From Dyadobacter frigoris (GTDB lineage Bacteria; Bacteroidota; Bacteroidia; Cytophagales; Spirosomataceae), in contig NZ_SZVO01000001.1 in the NCBI RefSeq assembly GCF_005280585.1, positions 124,001 to 188,000 of the forward strand: a DNA stretch of 64,000 nt. Reading direction: 5' to 3'. The position numbers were made by a program, and so were the translations under genes. How positions within the stretch are numbered: the stretch's first letter is position 1; every line of letters begins with the position of its first letter. Below are positions 43,409 to 52,379 of this stretch, one piece after another. The notes under the pieces are model-generated. The model was not told where the DNA came from, ran no database searches, and saw only the letters and a list, made by a program, of their open reading frames with translations.

Positions 43409-44344
43409 TTATAGATTCAATAATTTCGCAAGGACACCTTCTTTTAATGCATGGCTGGAAACCTGGATCTGCGGAATTTTATGACTTTTTAAAACATAAT
43501 CAACAAGACAAACTGCCACGACAATCATATCTACACGTAAGGCAATCATTCCCGGAATTGCCATTCGTTCGTCGTGGCTTCCCGAAAGAATTAATGCATA
43601 GGCTCGGTAAAATTCTTTAAGTGATAAAGGGAAATCTGTCTGATTTTTCGGCGGCCATTCTCGGGTACGAAACTGATAATCCATATCAATTAATGTGTCA
43701 AAAGTCCCGGAAGAACCCACAAGTTTTGTTGGTGCATATTGATGAACCGCATTCGCCAGGGGAATTAGATTGTCATCAAAATAATTATATAATCGTTTTT
43801 TGTCGCTCTCGGAAATCGGATCATTTTTCATAAATTTTTCCATCAAACGCTGTCCGCCGATTTCAAAACTTTGTTTCCAGAAGATCTGCTTTTCATTACC
43901 GATAATAAATTCAACACTTCCGCCGCCAATATCCATGATCAGCGAAGGTTCTTTACCTAATTTTACACCAGTCCGTACGCCGTTATAAATATATTCGGCT
44001 TCCTCGTTGCCGTCAATTACGGTGATTGTTATACCGGTTTCCTTTAAAATCGTTTCACAAAAGTCATTTTGGTTGTCAGCATTCCGGATAGCACTGGTTC
44101 CAAAAGAAAAAGTATTTTCCTTTGAAACTTTAAAAATATCCAGCTGTTCACGAAAAGTCCGTAGAACTTTCAGTGCACGTTCCGTTGCTTCCTCTGTGAT
44201 AAGTTTTTTGTTGATTCCACCCAGACCAATCTGCGTTGGCTGGCTTTTATGGAAGAGCGTAGTGATATTTTCACTATTTTTTTCAACAATCAGGAGATGA
44301 AATGTATTCGTTCCTAAATCAATAATACCCAATCGGGAGCTCAT
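43409..44344 (-). CDS. Exopolyphosphatase / guanosine pentaphosphate phosphatase family (Ppx/GppA)
   Basis: A 311-residue actin-like ATPase-fold phosphatase. The P-loop motifs are LGIIDLGTNTFHLLIVE (6-22) and MDIGGGSVEFI (about 140-150). FGTSAIRNADN and VGSSGTFDTL are further family blocks. Members degrade polyphosphate or pppGpp in the stringent response. This is the short, two-domain form without the C-terminal HD extension. A perfect -7 box TATTTTTG lies at 44391-44398 on the minus strand. Confidence 0.92.
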   Translation of the reverse strand: MSSRLGIIDLGTNTFHLLIVEKNSENITTLFHKSQPTQIGLGGINKKLITEEATERALKVLRTFREQLDIFKVSKENTFSFGTSAIRNADNQNDFCETILKETGITITVIDGNEEAEYIYNGVRTGVKLGKEPSLIMDIGGGSVEFIIGNEKQIFWKQSFEIGGQRLMEKFMKNDPISESDKKRLYNYFDDNLIPLANAVHQYAPTKLVGSSGTFDTLIDMDYQFRTREWPPKNQTDFPLSLKEFYRAYALILSGSHDERMAIPGMIALRVDMIVVAVCLVDYVLKSHKIPQIQVSSHALKEGVLAKLLNL

Positions 44345-44390
44345 AGGCGATGGTTAATGGGTTAATCCCTTCATTATAATGGGCAAGTTG

Positions 44391-44398
44391 CAAAAATA
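44391..44398 (-). promoter_or_regulatory. Candidate -7 box of the Ppx/GppA gene
   Basis: Minus-strand TATTTTTG matches TAnnTTTG fully; no TTG element seen at the usual distance. It is 47 bp from the ATG. Confidence 0.3.
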
Positions 44399-44422
44399 AC
44401 CTAATTTTTAATGAGTTATTTC

Positions 44423-44453
44423 TTGATTTTCTGTTTAATAAGTCTTTTCTTTG
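44423..44453 (+). promoter_or_regulatory. Candidate promoter of rpsU
   Basis: TTG at 44423-44425, a 20-nt gap, then TTTCTTTG at 44446-44453. The same octamer and spacing occur before acpP. The ATG is 49 bp downstream. Confidence 0.35.
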
Positions 44454-44501
44454 CAGTCCAATTTCAGAAAACCAGTTCAAAGAACATTATATCTTATAAG
44501 C

Positions 44502-44696
44502 ATGCTTATTATTAACATTAAGGACAACGAATCGATCGATCGCGCTTTGAAGCGTTACAAAAAGAAATTTGAAAGAACTGGCACAATGCGTCAGCTTCGT
44601 TCTCGTACCGCATTCGAAAAACCATCTGTAAAGCGTCGTTTCGAAGTTTTGCGTGCGGTATACAAAGAAAAAACTTACGGTCACCTGGAAGACTAG
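44502..44696 (+). CDS. rpsU: 30S ribosomal protein S21
   Basis: A 64-residue basic ribosomal protein of the small subunit platform: LIINIKDNESIDRALKRYKKKF then RRFEVLRAVYKEK. I chose the ATG at 44502 instead of an in-frame ATG at 44451, because S21 begins with this beta strand. In Bacteroidota S21 is linked to the unusual sequestration of the anti-Shine-Dalgarno tail. A terminator follows at 44765. Confidence 0.97.
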   Translation: MLIINIKDNESIDRALKRYKKKFERTGTMRQLRSRTAFEKPSVKRRFEVLRAVYKEKTYGHLED

Positions 44697-44764
44697 TTCT
44701 TTTGAATTGTTTTTCTGTTGAAAAGTAGGATGGGAGAATTATATCCCATGCAATAACATTAAGG

Positions 44765-44796
44765 AAAAGGGTTGTCTTGTATTAGACAACCCTTTT
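44765..44796 (+). terminator. Terminator after rpsU
   Basis: AAAAGGGTTGTCT (44765-44777) with AGACAACCCTTTT (44784-44796), 13-bp perfect stem and 6-nt loop, T-run after. Confidence 0.9.
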
Positions 44797-44811
44797 TTGT
44801 ACGTTAGGGCC

Positions 44812-45684
44812 ATGATAGAGCCCTTTTTGGAATTTTTAGCATTTGAAAAACGATCCAGTGAACATACGGTAACTTCCTACCGCACTGACCTGGATCAGTT
44901 TAGAAAATATTTGCTGTTCCAATATGAGGTCGATAAACCTGAAACTGCCACTTCGGTTATGCTGCGCTCCTGGATTGTCAGTTTGATGGAAGAAGGGTTA
45001 AATCCAAGTTCTGTTAACCGGAAAATGGCATCTCTCAGGTCTTACTACGGATTTCTACGCCGTCGAAAACATATACTCAAAGATCCTTCAACCATTTTAT
45101 CTTCTATGAAAACGCGGCGGAAACTTCCGGCCTTCATTGAAGAAAAAGCCATGGAATCACTTTTTGATTCAGAAGGATTTACCGATGATTTTATCGGCCA
45201 CCGGGATCGGGTGATCCTGGAATTGTTGTATGGAACAGGAATGCGTCTTTCGGAACTGATTGGTCTTGAAATTAATAATCTTGAACTGGAAGCCAGAATT
45301 ATTCGGGTAACCGGTAAAAGAGGAAAGGAAAGGTTAATTCCGATTTCAAGTTTACTTGTTCAGTTTTTGAAAGATTATCTGACCCTGAGAGCTCCGGAAG
45401 AAGCAACAAAGGCTTTAATTTTGACAGATTCCGGAAAGGCAGTATATCCTGTTTTTATTCAACGAATCGTTAAAAAATACCTTTCGGAAGTTACTACTTT
45501 GTCACAAAAAAGTCCACACGTTTTACGTCATACTTATGCTACGCATTTGTTGAACCGCGGTGCGGATCTGAATGCAATTAAGGAGTTGCTGGGTCATGCG
45601 AATCTTGCAGCTACCCAGATTTATACACATAATTCCATTGAAAAACTTAAAAAAACGCATCAGCAAGCCCATCCAAAGGCCTGA
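44812..45684 (+). CDS. Tyrosine recombinase of the XerC/XerD type
   Basis: A 290-residue integrase-family protein. An N-terminal SAM-like core-binding domain (EPFLEFLAFEKRSSEHTVTSYRTDL) precedes the catalytic domain with R145 (GTGMRLSEL), K169 (TGKRGKERL), H236 and R239 (HVLRHTYATH), H262 (LGHANL) and Y271 (TQIYTH). This full active set and length fit the chromosome dimer resolvases rather than a mobile element; no phage or transposon genes lie nearby. The start was moved from a TTG at 44797 within the rpsU terminator to the ATG at 44812. Confidence 0.9.
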   Translation: MIEPFLEFLAFEKRSSEHTVTSYRTDLDQFRKYLLFQYEVDKPETATSVMLRSWIVSLMEEGLNPSSVNRKMASLRSYYGFLRRRKHILKDPSTILSSMKTRRKLPAFIEEKAMESLFDSEGFTDDFIGHRDRVILELLYGTGMRLSELIGLEINNLELEARIIRVTGKRGKERLIPISSLLVQFLKDYLTLRAPEEATKALILTDSGKAVYPVFIQRIVKKYLSEVTTLSQKSPHVLRHTYATHLLNRGADLNAIKELLGHANLAATQIYTHNSIEKLKKTHQQAHPKA

Positions 45685-45750
45685 TACCGATTTTTTCAGG
45701 TATATTTGTTTTGAATTGCCAGTCTCAAAATAAAATTTTGTCACGCCATT

Positions 45751-48336
45751 ATGAATAACAATTTCCAGGACGCAGTTGTTACTAAGTACAATATTTTCAA
45801 TAGTCTTTTTCTGAGTTTGCCGTATCGGGGAATTTTTCAGACGGGCTCTTTACTTCCTTTGCTGACGCAACATAGCGAGGTAGGTTTTCAAGAGGGAAAG
45901 TCTCCCAAGCAAATTATTGAACTTTTCTTTGAGGAGTTACTGGTAACTGCCACACCGAAAGAACGGACAGATCTCCTGTTTGCTTTTATTCAATACATTG
46001 AAAGACAGGTGGTTTTGTTTGATTCGGTGGAAGATGCAGCTTTTGACCAGACGCATGAATTGAACGGAAAAGGATCAATAACTTATCTGACGGACCGTCT
46101 GGATAATGAGTCTTTAAAGCAAAAACTTTTAAATAAACTGGAAGATTTTAGTGTACGTATCGTGCTAACCGCGCATCCGACACAATTTTATTCGGGGAAA
46201 GTTTTGGGGATTATCAATGATCTTGAAGATTCGATCAAGGTTAATGATTTTACGGAAGTTAACCAATTGCTTCTTCAGCTTGGAAAAACAGCTTTTATCA
46301 ATCACGAAAAACCAACTCCTTTTGATGAAGCGGTGAGTTTGTGCTGGTTTTTGGAAAACGTTTATTACGATGCTATTCCTGCTATTCTTATAAAACTGAT
46401 TGACGGCCTAGGCATGAGTGCGCACGACTGGCCTTATCCGAATGTTTTCCGTCTGGGCTTCTGGCCGGGTGGTGACCGTGATGGGAATCCTTTTGTAAGC
46501 GCAGATACGACGTTGCAGGTAGCAGCTCGTTTACGTGAAACATTGCTTAGAGGTTATTACCGTGATATTCGCAACCTGAAACGCCGGTTGACTTTTAAAG
46601 GTGTAGAAGATGCCATTGCACTTGCAGAACGTAAAATGAACAGCACCATCTTCGGCCCAACCGAGGAGGGTTATAAAGATGCGCAGGAATTAATTGATGA
46701 ACTTTTGCTTGCGCGTGTGGTGCTGGTAGGAAAACATCAGGGACTTTTTGTGGAGCTTCTGGATAATTTTATTCTGAAATTAAATATTTTCGGATTCTTT
46801 TTTGCAAGTCTTGATGTACGCCAGGATAGCCGTAAACATGGAAAAGCATGGGAGGATATTCTGAAAAGGCTCGAAAAGAAAATTCCATTATTAAAATATA
46901 GTGATTACGAAGATTGGGAAGAAAGCAAAAAGATTGATTTACTGCTTTCTCTTAACATTCCGTTGCGTATTGAAGATTACGAAGATGAGCTGACAAAAGA
47001 TATTTTGGGTTCAATCAGCGCGATCAAAACAATTCAGGGACTTAATGGTGAACAAGGTGCACACCGTTATGTGATCAGCAATAACACTTCTGCGCTTAAT
47101 GTGATGCAGGTAGTTGCTTTGGCGAAAAACCTGATTGCGGATGAAAACGGATATTTGGCTCTGGACGTGGTTCCATTGTTTGAAACGGTGGACGATTTAG
47201 CGAATGCGCCTGAAATCATGCGTACGCTTTATACCAACGAATATTATAAAAACCATTTGTCGAAACGTGATCAGCACCAGACGATCATGGTAGGATTCTC
47301 TGATGGAACGAAGGATGGAGGTTATTTACGAGCCAACTGGTCGATTTATCGTGCTAAGGAAGAATTGACAAAAGTTTCCCGCGAGTATGGGATCAAAGTC
47401 ACTTTCTTCGACGGTCGTGGAGGTCCTCCGGCGCGTGGCGGTGGAAACAACCATAATTTCTATTCGTCGTTAGGAAAAGATATTGAAGACAAAGAAATCC
47501 AGCTGACAGTACAGGGGCAAACGATCAGTTCGAACTACGGAACGGTGACTACGGCCATGTACAATCTGGAAAGACTTTTCACAGCCGGATTGGAAAATCA
47601 CCTTTTCCGTGGCGATAGAAAAGAAGAAGAATTAAATGCCGAAGACAAGGAGTTGCTGGAAGAAATGGCGGCGGCCGCTTACACCTCTTACCTGGATTTG
47701 AAAAACCATCCGATGTTTGTAAAATATCTGGATAAGAAAACACCTTTACGTTTTTACGGTCAAACCAATATTGGAAGTCGCCCTACGAAACGTGGAAATG
47801 ATGACGAAGGTTTGAAATTTGAGGATTTGCGCGCGATTCCGTTTGTGGGATCATGGGCGCAAATGAAACAAAATGTGCCTGGTTTCTACGGTTTCGGAAC
47901 AGCGATTCAGGAACTTTCAAAAGACGGTAAAAAGGAAGCAATCAAAGATCTTTATAAAAAATCTTTATTTTTCCGGACATTGATTGAAAACTCAATGCAG
48001 TCATTGTCAAAAGCATTTTTTCCTGCGACAAAATATCTTCGGGACGAAGAAGGTTATAGAGAGTTTTGGGACAAAATGTACGCTGAGTTTAAACTGACGC
48101 TGGATTTGCTACTTGAAGTTTCTGAACAAAAGGAATTGCTTGACAGTAACAACGTGACCAAGGTTTCTATTAAAGTTCGTGAGCGAATTGTTTTGCCTTT
48201 GATCACCATACAACAATATGCACTGCAAATGTTGGCGGAAGATCCGAAAACCTTGCCAGTGGATGTGGAAACTTATAACCAGCTGATTATGCGTGCCATG
48301 TTTGGAATTATTAACGCAGCAAGAAATTCAGCATAA
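45751..48336 (+). CDS. ppc: Phosphoenolpyruvate carboxylase
   Basis: An 861-residue enzyme that carboxylates PEP to oxaloacetate to refill the TCA cycle. The active site motifs are VLTAHPTQF with the catalytic His (about 138), GFWPGGDRDGNPFV, MVGFSDGTKDGGYLRANW and FDGRGGPPARGGG. A C-terminal NSMQSLSKAFFPATKYL block is also seen. The protein is of the shorter-branch type found in Bacteroidota, and its end MRAMFGIINAARNSA replaces the usual NTG. It has its own terminator at 48369. Confidence 0.96.
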   Translation: MNNNFQDAVVTKYNIFNSLFLSLPYRGIFQTGSLLPLLTQHSEVGFQEGKSPKQIIELFFEELLVTATPKERTDLLFAFIQYIERQVVLFDSVEDAAFDQTHELNGKGSITYLTDRLDNESLKQKLLNKLEDFSVRIVLTAHPTQFYSGKVLGIINDLEDSIKVNDFTEVNQLLLQLGKTAFINHEKPTPFDEAVSLCWFLENVYYDAIPAILIKLIDGLGMSAHDWPYPNVFRLGFWPGGDRDGNPFVSADTTLQVAARLRETLLRGYYRDIRNLKRRLTFKGVEDAIALAERKMNSTIFGPTEEGYKDAQELIDELLLARVVLVGKHQGLFVELLDNFILKLNIFGFFFASLDVRQDSRKHGKAWEDILKRLEKKIPLLKYSDYEDWEESKKIDLLLSLNIPLRIEDYEDELTKDILGSISAIKTIQGLNGEQGAHRYVISNNTSALNVMQVVALAKNLIADENGYLALDVVPLFETVDDLANAPEIMRTLYTNEYYKNHLSKRDQHQTIMVGFSDGTKDGGYLRANWSIYRAKEELTKVSREYGIKVTFFDGRGGPPARGGGNNHNFYSSLGKDIEDKEIQLTVQGQTISSNYGTVTTAMYNLERLFTAGLENHLFRGDRKEEELNAEDKELLEEMAAAAYTSYLDLKNHPMFVKYLDKKTPLRFYGQTNIGSRPTKRGNDDEGLKFEDLRAIPFVGSWAQMKQNVPGFYGFGTAIQELSKDGKKEAIKDLYKKSLFFRTLIENSMQSLSKAFFPATKYLRDEEGYREFWDKMYAEFKLTLDLLLEVSEQKELLDSNNVTKVSIKVRERIVLPLITIQQYALQMLAEDPKTLPVDVETYNQLIMRAMFGIINAARNSA

Positions 48337-48368
48337 TTTGATTCAGATCTATCATTAAAACTACCGTT

Positions 48369-48404
48369 AAATAAGCCAGGCAATTTATTTTGTCCGGCTT
48401 ATTT
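48369..48404 (+). terminator. Terminator after ppc
   Basis: AAATAAGCC (48369-48377) and GGCTTATTT (48396-48404) form a 9-bp stem with an AT-rich loop, followed by a T-run. Confidence 0.75.
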
Positions 48405-48629
48405 TTTTGTGACTATATTAAGATGGTAACTTTTAAGATTTGTGAAAGATTTATTGTACTTATTGCGAGTATGATTTAAAAAACAATAAAATCTTAATCA
48501 AATGAGTGGTAAAAGACTTAATTGTTTAAAATTTTTTCAATATTTACATTATAATTATTAGTAGACGAATAGTTAGGTAATTACTACTGCATTTTAATAA
48601 TTCCTATTGAACATCTTAACGATTTTATA

Positions 48630-49064
48630 ATGACGCACCGCTCCGATCACCGTGCTTATTTCTTCAAGATTGATACCACTATAAAAAAGATCCGTAACGC
48701 TCTACAAAAACAATTGATTGATGCAGGTTTTGACCTCACTGTTGATCAGTGGGTTTTGATTGACCATATATACCGTGAACAGGGAATCAGCCAGAATGGA
48801 TTAGCGGAATTAACTTTTAAAGATCCGCCAACTGTAACACGCATAATTGATTTATTAGAGAAAAAAGGATTGGTCGAACGTGGTCTTGCCGTTGGTGACA
48901 GAAGAAAATTCAATCTTTTTCTGACTGAAAAAGGGCAGACCATTTATAACGAAGCTTTTCCAATTGTGGCTGAAATACGCAGAAAAGGTTGGGGAGATCT
49001 CGACGAGGCAGATTATCAGCATTTTGTGAGGATTATGGACTCGATTTACAGTAATTTTTCCTGA
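48630..49064 (+). CDS. MarR-family transcription regulator
   Basis: A 144-residue winged-helix regulator. The DNA-binding unit covers about 33-100: LIDHIYREQGISQNGLAELTFKDPPTVTRIIDLLEKKGLVERG and the wing DRRKFNLFLTEKGQ. The N- and C-terminal helices form the dimer interface. It stands alone between ppc and a SIMPL protein. No drug exporter is adjacent, so the target is unknown. A GTAATTAC 8-mer lies about 52 bp upstream, which may be part of an operator. Confidence 0.93.
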   Translation: MTHRSDHRAYFFKIDTTIKKIRNALQKQLIDAGFDLTVDQWVLIDHIYREQGISQNGLAELTFKDPPTVTRIIDLLEKKGLVERGLAVGDRRKFNLFLTEKGQTIYNEAFPIVAEIRRKGWGDLDEADYQHFVRIMDSIYSNFS

Positions 49065-49226
49065 CTGGAATTGTTAACAGATGTGAATCTTTTGGTACCG
49101 GTTTAAACCTTTGGACCTGTTTTGGCATCCTAATATCGTATTTGCAATAAGAAAGGGGCAAGATCGTTTTCCTCAGACTTTTGCAGATACGATTATTTTT
49201 TTTCTAATCATTTCATTTATTAAGCC

Positions 49227-49961
49227 ATGAAAAAGGTCATTCTTTTAAGTTTTTTATTCATGAGTACTGTTGTAATTCCTTCATTTTCGCAAACTACAAT
49301 TGTTCAGCAACCGCCGCAAAGAAAAATTGAGGTAGCAGGTTTCTCAGAAATGGAAGTCGTTCCGGATGAGCTTTATTTCAATATTTCTTTAAGAGAATAT
49401 TTTAATGACGAGAAAAATCAGAAGGATAAAGTGATTATCAGTACTTTGGAAAAACAGTTAATTAAAGCGATAGCAGAAGCTGGATTACCAAAAGAAGTAC
49501 TGTCAATCAGTGGAGTAGGCGGTTATCAGAATTATGTGGATAAAAAGAAAAAACCAGCTACTTTTCTGGAAAGCAAACAATATGAATTGAAAATAGACCG
49601 CGCGGACAAACTGGATGCGATTCTTTCAAAAGTCGAAAGTCGTGGTATTCAATATGCGAATATTGCCCGCGTAGATCATTCCAAGAAAGAAGAATTCAAA
49701 AAACAGGTGAAAATCAATGCTTTAAAAGATGCCAAGAATAAAGCAACCTATTTGCTCGAAGCGGTTGATCAAAAACTGGGACCGGTTTTGGAAATCAGAG
49801 AAGTGGAGGACAACATTAATTATCCACAGCCTATGTTTGCAAAATCCAATATGCGGATGATGGCGGCGTCGGAATCTGCGGATGCGGTTCAGGACAGCGA
49901 TGTGCAATACCAGAAAATAAAAATCAGCTACCGTATGCAGGCTGCTTTTGAAATCAAGTGA
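49227..49961 (+). CDS. SIMPL-domain (DUF541) periplasmic protein
   Basis: A 244-residue secreted protein, signal peptide ending PSFSQ. The SIMPL domain covers about 32-240, with VAGFSEMEVVPDELYFNISLRE, KEVLSISGVGGYQNYV, the DKLDAILSKVESRGI segment and KATYLLEAVDQKLG. E. coli YggE is the best known homologue and lowers oxidative damage. No partner gene is close; a YtxH-type gene follows after 78 bp. Confidence 0.92.
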   Translation: MKKVILLSFLFMSTVVIPSFSQTTIVQQPPQRKIEVAGFSEMEVVPDELYFNISLREYFNDEKNQKDKVIISTLEKQLIKAIAEAGLPKEVLSISGVGGYQNYVDKKKKPATFLESKQYELKIDRADKLDAILSKVESRGIQYANIARVDHSKKEEFKKQVKINALKDAKNKATYLLEAVDQKLGPVLEIREVEDNINYPQPMFAKSNMRMMAASESADAVQDSDVQYQKIKISYRMQAAFEIK

Positions 49962-50039
49962 GCTGGAACAATATTTTAATACAAACAACTTGTTTTAAAT
50001 ATTTGTATATTCATCTTGTCAAACGAACCACATAAAACA

Positions 50040-50372
50040 ATGAGCATCAACGCAAAACATCTCGCAACATTTATTCTTGGCGCAGCCGCCGGAGTAGCTG
50101 CACATAAATATTTACAGACAGAAGAAGGTGAAAAACTTCTGGAAGATTTGAAAACCAAAGCCAGTGATTTGAAAGCAGAAGCCGAAGGCGCTGTGGATAA
50201 AGCACCGGAATATTTTCAGGAACTTAAAACAAAGGGATCAGAAGCGATCAAGTCTAACTTTCCGGATGCGGAAAAGTTTCTGAAAGATTTGATTGATAAA
50301 TTCACAACTGCAAAAACAACTGCTGAAAACGAAGGAGATGTAACGGTAACACCTTCAACGGCTCAGTTATAG
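50040..50372 (+). CDS. YtxH-domain small protein
   Basis: 110 residues. A short hydrophobic segment (LATFILGAAAGVAAHKYL, about 7-24) is followed by charged amphipathic helices (KLLEDLKTKASDLKAEAEGAV ...). This matches YtxH-like general-stress proteins. The start is the ATG at 50040; the longer TTG form at 50016 adds eight unlikely residues. The next transcript is convergent with nudK, separated by a 23-bp-stem terminator. Confidence 0.85.
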   Translation: MSINAKHLATFILGAAAGVAAHKYLQTEEGEKLLEDLKTKASDLKAEAEGAVDKAPEYFQELKTKGSEAIKSNFPDAEKFLKDLIDKFTTAKTTAENEGDVTVTPSTAQL

Positions 50373-50374
50373 AA

Positions 50375-50422
50375 ATAAATTGATGGCCTGAGAGAAATTT
50401 TTCTCTCAGGCCATCAATTTAT
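50375..50422. terminator. Bidirectional terminator between YtxH and nudK genes
   Basis: A perfect 23-bp inverted repeat (50375-50397 and 50400-50422, gap TT), core TTGATGGCCTGAGAGAAA. It overlaps the nudK stop codon by 4 bp. Confidence 0.93.
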
Positions 50423-50997
50423 ACAAGATTATGAATCTGTGCATATTGCAGTAACATGATCGTTTTCCCATCTTTAATTTCGCCTGAATTAATCATTTCC
50501 AAGGCTTGTACAAAGGTGATTTCCATTACTTCGATATTCTCCTGCTCTGTTTCACAGCCACCGCCATCACCTACTTTCATTTCTGCCGAATATTCTGCGA
50601 CGAAGAAATAAAGTATTTCCGTTACCGATCCAGGCGACATATAAGCTTCAAAAATTTTCTTTACTGATTTGATTTTGTAGCCGGTTTCTTCCTCAGTTTC
50701 CCGTTTAATACAGTCTTCTGCATTATCTTTATCGAGCAATCCGGCGCAAGCCTCGATTAGCATGCCGGTCGTGTTGCCATTGGTGTAAGTTGGTAAACGA
50801 AATTGTCTGGTAAGAATAACGGTTTGTTTTTCCTTATTGTAAAGTAAAATAGTAGCCCCGTTTCCACGATCATAAGCTTCGCGGGATTGACGTTCCCAAC
50901 GGCCGTCCGAAAGCTGATAGTCAAAGGTGAATTTTCTTAATGTGTACCAATTGTCGGATAGAATTTCTTCGGAAACCAGACTTACTTTATCATTCAT
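50419..50997 (-). CDS. nudK: GDP-mannose pyrophosphatase of the NudK type (Nudix)
   Basis: A 192-residue Nudix hydrolase. The Nudix box is [24 protein letters not shown], with the EExxEETG core intact, and it closely matches the E. coli NudK region (AGLLDNDEPEVCIRKEAIEETGY), also in [19 protein letters not shown]. NudK hydrolyses GDP-mannose to GMP and mannose 1-phosphate. This fits a GDP-mannose producer (manC at 4518) in the same chromosome. It is divergent from a DeoR-type regulator. Confidence 0.9.
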   Translation of the reverse strand: MNDKVSLVSEEILSDNWYTLRKFTFDYQLSDGRWERQSREAYDRGNGATILLYNKEKQTVILTRQFRLPTYTNGNTTGMLIEACAGLLDKDNAEDCIKRETEEETGYKIKSVKKIFEAYMSPGSVTEILYFFVAEYSAEMKVGDGGGCETEQENIEVMEITFVQALEMINSGEIKDGKTIMLLQYAQIHNLV

Positions 50998-51003
50998 GAC
51001 TAA

Positions 51004-51036
51004 TTGATCGCTTTTGATTAAAAATGATTATATTTG
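51004..51036 (+). promoter_or_regulatory. Candidate promoter of the DeoR-type regulator gene
   Basis: TTG (51004-51006), 22 nt, TATATTTG (51029-51036), the last a full TAnnTTTG match. The ATG is at 51056. Confidence 0.4.
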
Positions 51037-51055
51037 AACAAATGTACAATTTCTT

Positions 51056-51841
51056 ATGAACTTTCAAAAAAGAAAGAATATTATTTTAAACATTCTGGAT
51101 GCTCGTGGTGAGGTGACAGTGAAGGAATTAGCAGACGAGCTGGTCATTTCAGAAATTACGATACGGCGCGATTTAACGATTTTGACAGCAGATGGTCTGG
51201 TTTTCAGGACGCATGGGGGAATTATGAAAGTGGAATTAACCAAAACTCCTTTTCATTTTGCCAATAAAGTTGCTATCAATGTTGAAGAAAAGGATAATAT
51301 CTGCCGGTTGGCTGCTAAGGAAATTCAGGAAAATGATATCATTTTTATGGATTGCGGCAGTACCGTTTTCCGGTTATGCCAGTTTATCAAAAACAAAAAA
51401 ATTCATGTGATCACGAATTCGCTGCCTGTGGTTTATGAATTGATGAATTCGTCGGTTAAAATAAATTTGATTGGAGGAGAAATTGATCCGGAGCGACAAG
51501 CGGTTCATGGGCGCATTGCAGAGGAACATATTGGACGATATAAAGCAGACCGGGCTTTTATTGGTGTGGATGGGATTTCAGTGGAAAATGGCCTGAGTGC
51601 GTTCAGTGAAATTGAAGCGGGGATCACCCTGGCGATGTTTGCCAACTCAAAAATTTCCTATCTTTTGTGCGACACTTCGAAAGTTGGTCAGGATAAATAC
51701 TTTCAGTTTTCTCCGTTAAGTGCTTTGGATGTGATGATTACCAATAAAAAAACGGACGAGACGGAGAAAATTAAAAAGGCCGGGATTAAGGTTATTGCTT
51801 TTGATCAGATTGAAAAGCTAAAAAACGCGACAAACCAGTAA
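51056..51841 (+). CDS. DeoR/GlpR-family transcription regulator
   Basis: A 261-residue repressor. The N-terminal winged helix (about 2-58: RKNIILNILDARGEVTVKELADELVISEITIRRDLTIL) is followed by the DeoR C-terminal sugar-phosphate isomerase-like domain with GGIMKVE, DCGSTVFRL, ITNSLPVVYEL, LIGGEID and FIGVDGIS. Members bind phosphorylated sugars. It is 19 bp before the DUF985 cupin gene and divergent from nudK, so a sugar-nucleotide link is conceivable but unproven. Confidence 0.93.
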   Translation: MNFQKRKNIILNILDARGEVTVKELADELVISEITIRRDLTILTADGLVFRTHGGIMKVELTKTPFHFANKVAINVEEKDNICRLAAKEIQENDIIFMDCGSTVFRLCQFIKNKKIHVITNSLPVVYELMNSSVKINLIGGEIDPERQAVHGRIAEEHIGRYKADRAFIGVDGISVENGLSAFSEIEAGITLAMFANSKISYLLCDTSKVGQDKYFQFSPLSALDVMITNKKTDETEKIKKAGIKVIAFDQIEKLKNATNQ

Positions 51842-51860
51842 ATTAAAAGTCAGAAAGATT

Positions 51861-52364
51861 ATGAAAAAAGCCAGTTATTGGATTGAAAAATATAACCTTC
51901 TGGATCATCCCGAAGGCGGTTATTATGCAGAAACCTATCGCTCGTTCGATAGCATTCCGCAAAATGCTTTACCGGCAGGTTTTACCGGTAACAGGTCGTT
52001 TTCGACAGGAATTTACTTTCTTTTAGAAAAACATAATTTCTCAGCATTTCATAAGATTAAGTCCGACGAAATGTGGCATTTTTATCAGGGAGAAGCGCTG
52101 GAAATATTTGTTATTTATCCAGTTTCCGGGAAGCTGGATGTGATCAAACTGGGTGATAATCCGGATAAAGGAGAAACTTTTCAGGCAGTAGTTCCGGCAA
52201 ATACCTGGTTTGCTTCGCGTCCCGCATCGGGGAGTAAGTATGCCTTGGTTGGCTGCACAGTGGCTCCAGGTTTTGATTTTGAAGATTTTGAAATGGCTGA
52301 ACGGGAAACATTACGGGCCAGTTTCCCCCAACATGCAAAGCTGATAGAAGAACTGACCCGTTAA
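51861..52364 (+). CDS. DUF985 cupin-like protein
   Basis: A 167-residue protein of the DUF985/cupin_5 family. Signs are DHPEGGYYAETYRS, STGIYFLLEKHNFSAFHKIKSDEMWHFYQG with His and Glu metal ligands, and VPANTWFASRP ending CTVAPGFDFEDFE. Homologues are mono-cupins of unknown function, perhaps sugar isomerases or epimerases. It follows the DeoR-type gene by 19 bp and faces ggt. Confidence 0.9.
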   Translation: MKKASYWIEKYNLLDHPEGGYYAETYRSFDSIPQNALPAGFTGNRSFSTGIYFLLEKHNFSAFHKIKSDEMWHFYQGEALEIFVIYPVSGKLDVIKLGDNPDKGETFQAVVPANTWFASRPASGSKYALVGCTVAPGFDFEDFEMAERETLRASFPQHAKLIEELTR

Positions 52365-52379
52365 GTTTTTTTCTACGAA

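Noticed and set aside
44451-44501. Longer S21 frame from 44451
   Set aside because: S21 starts at LIINIKDNESI; the extra residues are not conserved and overlap the promoter.
44812-45684. Integrase of a mobile element
   Set aside because: No attachment-site repeats, phage or transposon genes nearby; length and active-site set fit a chromosomal Xer recombinase.
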